NCBI GenBank assembly: GCA_019454045.1
Contig: SKCR01038866.1
Location: forward strand, 186,001 to 250,000
Length of the DNA: 64,000 nucleotides
DNA from: Zanthoxylum bungeanum
Taxonomy: Eukaryota > Streptophyta > Magnoliopsida > Sapindales > Rutaceae
Reading direction: 5' to 3'
The notes beneath the pieces were generated by a model. It was not told the origin of the DNA. It saw only the letters and a program-made list of their open reading frames with translations, and searched no databases. The translations under genes were made by a program, and so were the position numbers. Positions 24,701-33,711 of this stretch are shown piece by piece. Numbering within the stretch: the stretch's first letter is position 1; each line of letters starts with the position of its first letter.

Positions 24701-25590
24701 TACCTTTGAAGGGTAATTTGGTCATTTTACTAAGTAAACAAGACTCACAACTTTAATAAGGTTTATATTTGAAGAGTTTGAAATACCCATCCTTATGTAG
24801 CTTAGTTAATCTTGTTTCATTGATATGACCTAAGCGACTGTGCCATAGAAGTGATTCATTGAGATTATTCGAGTTAACGTTGTATATATTAGAGGTTGAA
24901 CATTATTTGTTAGTTTGTAAGACATAGATACCATTATTCAAAATACCATATCTATATTTTATTTCATTGAATGAATAGAACATTCATTACAACGTATTAG
25001 ACATGAAAAGCCTTTATTACATAAAGAATAAATTGAAATGATGTTCTTTACTAGAGAAGGTACATAAACACAATCTTCTAAGTCTAAAACTAAACCATTC
25101 GGAAAAAATAATGAATAAGTCACCACGCACAATGCAGCCAATTTTGCTCTATCACCCATGCGTAAGTCAACCTCCCCATGACGGAGTCTCCTACTATTTC
25201 ATAGGCCATGCACATTGTTACACAAGTGAGTCCCACAACCGGTGTCAAGCACCCAAGTAGAAGGTTCAGAGTTTTGAGAATATAGTTCAATCATATACAA
25301 CATACCTGAAGCATTGGGCTTCTTGGCCTGTTGGGCTTCCCTAGCTTCATTGGCTTTCAAGGATCTGCAGTCTTTCTTCCAATGACCCTTTTTCCACAAA
25401 AGAAACATTTCCCATTTCCTTTTTCTCTTCTCCACCTTACCATTGGGCTTTAGGTGATCTGGAGCCTTGGCCTTGCCCTTATTTTTCTTTGGGCCTCTTG
25501 GCTTCAGGTCCGTACCCGTAAGCATGACAGAGGTTTTAAGCTCCCGTTTCAGGTCCTTCTCTGCTTGCTTTATCAGATTGTGTAATTCCT
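24701..25590 (-). pseudogene. gag C-terminus, protease and pre-integrase of Copia-D1
   Basis: Frame 25199-25525 holds a basic linker, a damaged zinc knuckle (FLLWKKGHWKKDC, the first Cys pair lost) and the protease start STWVLDTGCGTHLCN with an intact DTG-type triad (Asp-Thr-Gly). The GAG-pre-integrase block (LLWHSRLGHI) is near 24830-24860. The gag is cut at about 25590, where the sequence changes to a hAT transposase. Confidence 0.75.
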
Positions 25591-26624
25591 TTACTTTATC
25601 TTATTGCTGCTATTTTTAATCCTAGCTTTAAATTAGAAGGTTTGAATGGTGGTTTACAAGCTTACTATTGTTATTTAGGAATATTAGATGAAATTGATAT
25701 TACAAGCATAATGACGAAATTAAGAAATGATTTAATTGTTTTATTTAATGATTATATTGTAAGAAATAACTTAGGAACATTAGGTGAATCTAGTAGTAGC
25801 GAACCGGTAATTCAAACAAGACTTAGCGCATGGGATCGTTGGTTATTGCAACAAAATAAAAAGCTAGGGATACAACAACTAATAACCCTGAATTAGATAA
25901 TTATTTATCTAAAAATTTGAGTTTTCTAATGAAAGTTTATGCAGTAAAAATTTTAAAATCCTTGAATGGTGGAACCGGCATCAAAATATATATCCTGTTT
26001 TTATCAATTATTGCTAAAAGATATTGGCAGCACCTATTTCCACCGTTGCGGTTGAGCAAGCCTTCAGCTTGGGAGGTAATATATTGGAAGCTAGGCGATC
26101 TTCATTACATCCAAGCACTCTAGAAGCAACAACTTGTGTGGATGATTGGACTCGAGCTGATCTGAGACAACAAGAATATGCCCCCGATGATTTTGAAGAT
26201 TTGTTCGATAATGCTTCTACAAGTGCAACAACAAGTGCAAGCGGAACTGGAGCCGAATGATCAACTGATAATGATGATTGATAATTGTAAAATTTTAATT
26301 TACAAAGGGGATATGTCTTAAAATTCTAATGGAACTACGTGAGCTTTGATTCCTCTCACCCTTGGAGGATACGTAGGCAACTTAATTTTTAAAAATTTAA
26401 GCTCAAGCTCTTCAATGTAATAATTTTTTTTTATTTATAAAATTAATCTCATTTATTTTAATTAATTTTCAAAATTAAAAAAAAGGTTTGGAACCGAACC
26501 GGAACCGGAACTGAACCGGTCTGTTCTGGTTCGGTTCAAGGTTCCGGTTCCACTTAAGTGTGGAACCGAAAACGGCCGGTTCGGTTCGGATCCGAACCGG
26601 AACCCAACCGCCCGCCGGGTCTAG
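25591..26624 (+). pseudogene. hAT-superfamily transposase C-terminus
   Basis: The + strand encodes FNPSFKLEG (25613-25639), then an Asp/Glu-rich linker, LSAWDRWLLQQNKK (25822-25863), and after a frameshift LEWWNRHQ (about 25962) and PISTVAVEQAFSLGGNILEA (26030-26090), then CVDDWTRADL. These are the hallmark blocks of the hAT C-terminal dimerisation region. Upstream catalytic parts are missing. A 3' region rich in GGTTCC/GGAACC follows (26488-26610). The remnant sits at the join of Copia-D1 and Copia-D2. The family would move DNA by cut and paste with 8-bp target duplications. Confidence 0.85.
26488..26620. repeat. GGTTCCGG/CCGGAACC subterminal repeats of the hAT remnant
   Basis: Many copies of AACCGGAACC and GGTTCGGTTC lie in both orientations in about 130 bp. 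This matches the subterminal repeats of the hAT-like element at 31685-33066. The expected terminal TGCTCACCCCTA is absent, so this end is truncated near GGGTCTAGC. Confidence 0.7.
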
Positions 26625-27929
26625 CTAGTTTAATCTTAGCCATTGGATATTAATTTAGTGGTTAATGAGATTATAAAACCCTAATAAGAGTTTGGGCCGA
26701 ATTGGAATTCAAAATAAATTTTTTTTACTATTCACATGAATTATAAATTTTTTTTATTCCAATTCCCAAAGTGCCCTTATCATCATTCACCAATCCCTAA
26801 GCCACTATGGAACCTCATAAATGATCTATTCAATAATTAAACAAATTGAGCCATTTATGAACAATTCATACAACAATCATATATGCTGTTATATTTGTAC
26901 TGTGCACCGTTAACCATTGATTTCGACTTTGTTGTGTGTGACCTTTTGGGTTCTCCTCAAGTTAAGACATGAATGAATCGTGATAATTTAATCGAATATA
27001 AATTATCCTCTGATCAGATGGTCGTTCGATTTCAATGACCAAGGTTGACATCTAGCAACATGCCAATGCCCCCAAATGAGAAGGAAAGATATATATACCC
27101 ATTATGTATGCGATTTACATATGATACGGTCCCTCGCCTCACTGTATCCCCACATATTGACCTAGGGTACGAAAAATGTCTACCCATATGGTCAAAGGTA
27201 TGATGTTGATAGTGTCATGAATCGTGCTAACCCAAGAGTCTCACATGATTCTTCCGATGTGGCCACAGTCTCAAGCACTGATCACATATCAACCCGCGAA
27301 CTGGAATACTACTCTTATAAAAAATATTATCCGAGAGAGTGACGATTCTCTGTTGTATCTTTACAAACTTCATGTGTTTCAACAAATGACCTAATCATAC
27401 CCTTATGACCAGATCTTTTGAACCGGGGAAGGAGAATGTCAAAGTTATTTGATCCACACATAAGATTGTAATACCTCAAGTCAAAGGACTAGTCATATAA
27501 TCGATATATGAAAATTCTCACAGACACATGGGATAAAAACTCCATATGAAAACTTTCGGCTGTCAGTTTGATGGACACGAGCAACTCATGCATCCATGTG
27601 ATACACCAAGTGGACGGATCTCCACTAGTAGCCTATGAGATCGGCTACCCCACTTAAGGGCAGATCATATCATCATGCTAGTCTCTCCACTTTCTGAACG
27701 CCAAGATTATTCACAAAACTATGACTAGGAACATTTAAGAGTAATGATTCTCATAAGACGTGGAAGCCATCGTCTTATTACTCCAAGGGCTTTATTACAG
27801 TGTTGATGATTCAGATAAGTTATGTAAGACACATATAATAAAGATTTCCATTTTATTAATTCATGAAAATATTACAAATACATGTACATATAGCCCATCC
27901 ACAAGTTAGGTATAGGGCATATCCCTAAT
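26625..27929 (-). repeat. 3' LTR of Copia-D2, 5'-truncated
   Basis: It matches 21205-22535 of the D1 LTR, from TTTAATCTTAGCCATTGGAT to GGGCATATCCCTAA. About 600 bp of the outer side is missing at the hAT junction. The final CA is lost and a TATATATA run joins it to an internal pol fragment, so the polypurine tract, RNase H and most of RT are deleted. Confidence 0.8.
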
Positions 27930-28390
27930 ATATATACAAAGCCTCAAGCCACTTGACTGAATCAATGTCATGCATTGCTTCGTCATAACTGGTGGGATCG
28001 TCATTATCAATGACCTGATCATGTTCCTCATTAATATGGAAATCATATCTTTCAGGCTCATGTCTTTCCCTACCAGACCTTCTAAGTTCATAACCTTGTG
28101 GTTGTTCCATCGCTGCCCTTTTGAGGGGCCTTGGGTTAGTTCTATGTTAGTTTGTTCTTCTCGTACCTCATCGAGGTCATTCTACTACTCCCACTATATT
28201 TCTTGAGAAGGAATTCATTCTCTAAAATTTAGCATTTTGTGAGACAAATGTTCTTTGTTCATTTGGGACGTAGAACACGTATGCTCTTGAGTTCAAGGCA
28301 TATCTACAAACTTAAATTTAACTGCCCTATCATCCAATTTGTTAGTTTGTGTGATCTTAACATATTCGTCACATCCCCAAACTCTTAGAT
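27930..28390 (-). pseudogene. Pol linker and RT start of Copia-D2
   Basis: The frame 27925-28110 encodes GYELRRSGRERHEPERY and then DEAMHDIDSVKWLEA, where it breaks off at the LTR. This is the same segment as in D1 at 23720-23880. The remaining RT and RNase H are absent. Several small frameshifts lie between 28130 and 28390. Confidence 0.75.
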
Positions 28391-28960
28391 AACCAGACTA
28401 GGACGTTTCCCAGACCACAACTCATATGGTGTTTGACTAACAGTCTTGGAAGGAACTTGGTTTAGTAGTAGTGTTGCAGTTTCTAAAGCAAGATCCCAAA
28501 ATGAAAGAGGAAGATCCGTGCCTGGCATCGTTGATAGGACCATATCTAATAATGTCTGATTTCTCCTTTCGGAGACCCCATTATGCTGTGGAGTTCCCGG
28601 GGGAGTCCACTGGGAAATAATGCCATTTTCTCTCAAGTAATCTTGAAATTCGTTTCTTAAGTATTCACCACCTCGGTCAGACCTTAGTGACTTAATACTT
28701 TTATTAAGCTGGTTTTCTACTTCAGCTTTGAAGTCTTTGAATTTCTCAAAGGCTTCAGATTTGTACCGCATACGGTACACATACCCATATCACGAGTGAT
28801 CATCGATAAAGGTAATGAAGTAGGAGAATCCACCTCTAGCGGTAACTGACATTGGTCCACATACATCAAAGTGTATGAGTTCTAATGTCTCCGCTGCACG
28901 TTGTCTTTTACCTTTGAAGGGTAATTTGGTCATTTTACCAAGTAAACAAGACTCACAAGT
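28385..28960 (-). pseudogene. Integrase of Copia-D2
   Basis: Frame 28385-28780 reads LRSDRGGEYLRNEFQDYL, then SQWTPPGTPQHNGVSERRN, and FWDLALETATLLLNQVPSKT. The upstream frame supplies TARGGFSYFITFIDDHS and the zinc-binding CESCLLGKMTKLPFKGK block. A frame change near 28785 separates them. It is better preserved than D1. The arms TGTACCG and CGGTACA (28760-28780) form an inverted repeat that is less perfect in D1. Confidence 0.8.
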
Positions 28961-29570
28961 TCCATAAGGTTCATATTTGAAGGGTCTGAAATACCCATCC
29001 ATATGTAGCTTAGTTAATCTTGTTTCATTGATATAACCTAAGCGACTATGCCATAGAAGTGATTCATTGAGATTATCCGAGTTAACGTTGTATATATTAG
29101 AGGTTGAACATTCTTTGTTAGTTTGTAAGACATAGATACCATTATTCAAAATCCATATCCATATTTTATTTCATTGAAATAAATAGAACATTCATTACAA
29201 CTTATTAGGCATGAAAAACCTTTATTACATAAAGAAGAAATTGAAATGATGTTATTTACTAGAGAAGGTACATAAACACAATCTTCTAAGTCTAAAACTA
29301 AACCATTCGTCAAAACTAATGAATAAGTCCCCACGCACAATGCACAGCAGCCAGTTTTGCTCCATCACCCAATGCGTAAGTCAACCTCCCCATGATGGAG
29401 TCTCCTACTATTTCTCAGGCCATGCACATTGTTACACAAGTGAGTCCCACAACCGGTGTCAAGCACCCAAGTAGAAGGTTAAGAGTTTGAGAATATAGTT
29501 CAATCATATACAACATACCTGAAGCATTGGGCTTCTTGGCCTATTAGGCTTCCCTAGCTTCCTTGGCTTT
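28961..29570 (-). pseudogene. Pre-integrase and protease of Copia-D2
   Basis: SLLWHSRLGYINETRLTKL (about 29020-29075) marks the pre-integrase domain. Frame 29146-29340 (NGLVLDLEDCVYVPSLVNNI) is the typical C-terminal protease segment. The protease DTGCGTHLCN start lies near 29430-29465 in a shifted frame. Confidence 0.75.
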
Positions 29571-30202
29571 CAAGGATCTACAGTCTTTCTCCAATGACCA
29601 TTCTTTCTACAAAAGAAACATTTCACATTTCCCTTTTTCTTCTCCACCTTACAATTGGGCTTTAGGTGATCTGGAGCCTTGGCCTTGTCCTTATTTTTCT
29701 TTGGGCCTCGTGGCTTCAGGTCCGTACCCGTAAGCATGACATAGGTTTTAAGCTCCGGTTTCAAGTCATTCTCTGCTTGCTTTATCAGATTGTGCAATTC
29801 TGCATAATAAAGTTATAGAACTCTTTTGGTAAAGACTGAAGAATTAGATCGTGACCTATCTCATGATCCATGATGAACCCGAGGTTGGCCAATTTTTCAA
29901 TGTGGCCAATCATCTTAAGCACATGTCCACTAATAGATCCTTCATTATACCTTGTTTGGAATAAGGCACATGACACTTGGAATCTCACGGTATGAACGGA
30001 AGTTGCATATAACTCCTTCAAGTGAAAGATGATGGTTTGAGCATCCATATCTTCATGAGCTTTATGAAGTTAGTCCGACATAGAGCCAAGCATTATGCAA
30101 ACTGCTTGCTCATCATCATCGACGTGTTTTTTCCAAGCGTCAAATGTATTTTGGTCAGTATCTTCTGCGGGTTCATGGGGAAATGGTCTTTCAAGAACAT
30201 AG
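29571..30202 (-). pseudogene. gag of Copia-D2, main part
   Basis: Frame 29785-30048 reads LYATSVHTVRFQVSCALFQT, then EKLANLGFIMDHEIGHDLIL. Frame 29570-29797 adds a basic linker and a zinc knuckle CFFCRKNGH. At 30202 the gag is cut by Copia-C. The missing N-terminus is at 41838-41950, on the far side of Copia-C, and the two pieces join in frame once one CATAG copy is ignored. A stop near 30070 and a frame break near 29797 disable it. Confidence 0.85.
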
Positions 30203-30934
30203 TGTAGGAGTTTCAATCAAGTCCCAAGGATCACAAACATGCATAAAAACGAATAGAATACAACCAAGGAGTAAGGCGGAATTCATACTCACATTGATGG
30301 GTTTTGATGAAATGAAACAAAGACCAAAAAAACACACTGCATGTTGCTCCCTGACAGTGATCTGCGAATGGTAGGGGCTGCACGGTGGTGGGGTGTCTTC
30401 CTCCTTGTTCATTCGGCCATGGATGTCACCATTGAAGCTCCAAGATTCAAGCTTTTCCATGCTCACAAATTCGTTTCCCTATCACCTATGTATAACCCAA
30501 GGTGTGCTAACACTACTTCATCTTCTTTGATTCTCCATTTGATTCGGTCATACCAGAAATTTTGAGGAGAAAAAACGGTTCAAAACCGTGAGAAGAGAAG
30601 AAAGAAAAGAGGGGGAAGAAGAAATGCGGTAAAGAGAAGAGTGGAGAGTGAGAGAAAAAGAAATGTAATTAGGTTTTTATATTTTCTAAAATTAATTAAA
30701 AACCATTTACATTTCTTTTAACTTTCCATTTACCAAAAGTCAAAAAGTAAAAGCAAAAGTTGCTTTTTCAACTTCTACATCAATCACTCAAATCAAGTGA
30801 CAACATGTCACATCACTCAAAGTGACATTTGATTTGACGCTTGATGGGACTTGCGATTTGACGCACGATTTGACTTGCGTGCCGCACTCGAATTCGAAAT
30901 GCGAATGCGCTCGCAAATAATCCCGGGCTCGGGT

Positions 30935-31275
30935 TCGCTAATTCCAAATTAACGAATTTTCGTCGCGTCGTGATTAAATGATTACGCCTAGCGAAATCAC
31001 TATTCACGTCGCTAACGAATTAATTCTAAATTAATTCGTTCGCCCGAATTAAAATCCAATTTTAATTCCGCGTCGAAATCCAGTTTCGATTAATATATCG
31101 AATATATTAATTTTTAAACGATTATTCCAAATTAATCGTTCTCTCTCTTTAACGATATTTTATCCGAGATAAATATCTCCGTAATTAATCCCAGATTAAT
31201 TTTCTCTCTCTTCCAATTAATCCCAGATTAATTTTCTCTCTCTTCCAATTAATCCCAGATTAATTAAAGTGCGAG
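30935..31275. repeat. Serial short hairpins in the Copia-C LTR
   Basis: Consecutive inverted repeats include AACGAATTAATT/AATTAATTCGTT around CTA, GAATTAAAAT/ATTTTAATTC, TCGAAA/TTTCGA around TCCAG, TAATATAT/ATATATTA, and three tandem AATTAATC/GATTAATT units around CCA. The solo LTR has ATTGAAA/TTTCAAT where this LTR has TCGAAA/TTTCGA, which keeps the pairing. The AATTAATCCCAGATTAATT unit varies in number: about 5 in the solo LTR, 3 here, 2 in the right LTR. Confidence 0.8.
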
Positions 31276-31684
31276 TCATACGTCATCGGTGAATCTTCAG
31301 GAAGCGACCCATGAGATCTCCGGATATGTTGGCAGTAAATACGGTCGTCGGATTATCCGAACACGTAAGTACCTCTCTTACTACGTTTATACCGATTTAC
31401 AAGACAAGGTTGGCTTCTAGCAAAGCGCCATGCCTACCCAATTCTCCAGAAATATTCTTACAGGAATATATAGATCTGTATCAAGCGTAGTATACCGTAG
31501 TATTGTGTATATCGGCCCAGTATCGGATAGTCACGTGCTAGGGCTGGGGCTGGATAAGTGTCTGCCCCGTCCGAAGCACATGTCGGATGTCTGTTAACTA
31601 GTCTCTATAATCGGATATACATGACCTTGTCATAATATCTCGATGGCCGGCCAGCACTTAAGAGCACTAATACCGTATCCTGCG

Positions 31685-33066
31685 TAGGGGTGAGCAAAAC
31701 CGGTTTCGGTTCCGGTCCGCATAGAAACGGAACCTACCCGGAAAAATTCGGTTCCGCACTAAGTGGAACCGGAACCTACCCAATTAAACAGGGTACCCTA
31801 TTATTCGGTTCCAATTCGGTTCCGGTCCGGTTCTGGTCCGATTCCGAATTACCCTATTGACACATTATGAATCTGTCAAAACAGATTTACAAAATTATCT
31901 GTCAAAAGAAAAGGTTGTCCAAAACAGGTTACTGCTTTTAATTATAGCTAGTTAATGTTAATATGAAAAACAGGTTACTGCTTGCTCATTTATAAATCCC
32001 AAGGCAGAAAAAATCTTTCCACAAACACAATGCACTGAATGCAGTACATCAAATGAGAATCCTGTAATCTTGGAAAGTGAAACCCCGTCAAAATTTCTAC
32101 AATCCAATTGAAGAAGGGCTTAGAAAATTGATTGTATTGTTACCATTCAAAAGCAAGCTGCCAGGCAAGCTTGCTTTTGAATGGTAACAATACAATTTTC
32201 ATTCAACAATTTTGTCCTAACTGGGTATGAAATCTGCCAAGCAAGCCTAACATAGTTACATTCATTCAGTTCGAATTTGAAATAAGCCAGTCAGCAATTT
32301 GCTTAGAACCTTCCACAATATACTAAATCATGTATTCATCTTACAATCATAATTAGTTTATGATAATATGGGGGAACAAAGAAAATTAAATAATCAAATC
32401 AAACACATAGTCAGTCAATTTACAAAATAATAATTATAATAACTATAAAAATAACAGAATTTTACTTAACTATTTCACCAGACTGTAACGCTACATGCAC
32501 AGATCAAGAAACTTGGAAGTGGGAAAAGCTTACTTCTGTGATTGCAGGCGCAGCTTTGATTCGAAGCCTATGAAGCGATCGAACTGGTGAGAACTGAGAA
32601 ACTGCTGTGAGATTGTGAAATCAGATTTAGGGATTTAGTAATTACGGTTGCTGGCCAAAATCAACTTGCTGTTGCTTTTAGATTGAGAGTTTGAGACTTA
32701 AGTTTTCGTATTTTAGATTTAGGGTTGGGTTTCTACTTTCTTACTTGCTGTGCCGCCTGTCACTTTTGTTGTTTTTGTATAATGATTGAAAAAGAAGACG
32801 ACATTTTGCCCTAAATGTGACGAAATCGGTTATATAAACGGGTATTAGAATCGGTATTTAATCCGGTTTTGAAATACGGTTTCGGTTCCGGTTCTCTGGT
32901 CCGGTTCCGGTTCCGATTATTTTGGAACCGGAACCGGACCGGTTACACCGGTTCCTTATTTTTGGAACCGGACCGGACCGGTTACAACCGGTTCCGGTTC
33001 CAAACCCGGATTTTCGGTCCGGTTCCAACCGGTTCCGGGTAGACCCGGAACCGATGCTCACCCCTA
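31685..33066. mobile_element. Non-autonomous hAT-like element with 8-bp target duplication
   Basis: Perfect 12-bp terminal inverted repeats TAGGGGTGAGCA and TGCTCACCCCTA are flanked by ATCCTGCG on both sides (31677-31684 and 33067-33074). The right LTR of the same Copia-C has a single ATCCTGCG at the same place (about 41188-41195), which is the empty site. Subterminal regions are packed with GGTTCCGG/CCGGAACC words. No transposase is encoded. The same subterminal words occur in the hAT remnant at 26488-26620, a possible source of transposase for this family. Confidence 0.93.
32131..32196. repeat. 29-bp perfect inverted repeat with 8-nt loop
   Basis: The arms 32131-32159 and 32168-32196 are exact reverse complements; the left arm begins ATTGTATTGTTACC and ends AAGCAAGCT. 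The loop is GCCAGGCA. It lies inside the hAT-like element. The perfect arms and short loop suggest a recent template switch or a precursor-like RNA hairpin. Confidence 0.9.
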
Positions 33067-33711
33067 ATCCTGCGTGACATCATCTCCACTATAACTGAAG
33101 TGATACTTCCATCTCGACATCACACCCAATACACTACGACTCTCTGATAACCCAGAAGCGGTGTACGCAGAGCCGGTTAAAGCCCTGTACCACCAAGACC
33201 AAAGTCTACCGATTATCGCAAGTATTAGCGATGCAAGTCTCAGGTTAAGACTATACACACACCTACCTTGATTTCGGCCTCCCATAGACACATAGTCATA
33301 ATACAATGGGATTCCGAGGGGTCTATCCAGAGCGAAGCTGTTTCCCGTACCATCGGTGAAACACGACCTCCTATCGCACTTGCATAAGTATCAATACTTA
33401 AATATATGAGAACTATGCCGGTGTGCCCTCACAACGCGCACAAGTGCAATACTAGCCTATTCCGCATTATCGATGTCCTGTCTCGATAATACTCCGGCTA
33501 GGGATATTTAATGATTAATCCTTCGTGGACTGATACTGTCTCATATCATCTCAATCCAGGAACTAATCATATGGACCTCTCTTCATTTATACATATATGG
33601 TGATCTAATCACAAATGATGAGAGTGCAATTTCCTTGTCACATAGTTAATTTGTACAACAACACACCGTGATCTGTACAAATAGTGACGCTATGGGTCAT
33701 ATTATCCAACA

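Larger units (their letters stand above)
20600..25590 (-). mobile_element. Copia-D1, 5'-truncated copia element
   Basis: The left (3') LTR is complete at 20600-22538. The internal region runs from RNase H to mid-gag (22539-25590), where it stops abruptly at hAT-like sequence. Its gag N-terminus, leader and right LTR are absent. D2 (26625-44832) is a second copy of the same family. The two probably recombined with loss of the DNA between them. Confidence 0.75.
30203..33711 (-). repeat. 3' LTR of Copia-C, containing a hAT-like insertion
   Basis: TGTAGGAGTTTCAATCAAG opens and ATTATCCAACA closes it, followed by ATCTCCCACTTGG (reverse complement of a polypurine tract). It matches 39737-41832 closely. 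Between 31685 and 33066 a hAT-like element splits it. From 30935 to 31275 it carries a series of short inverted repeats centred on TCCAA-like loops. Confidence 0.9.
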
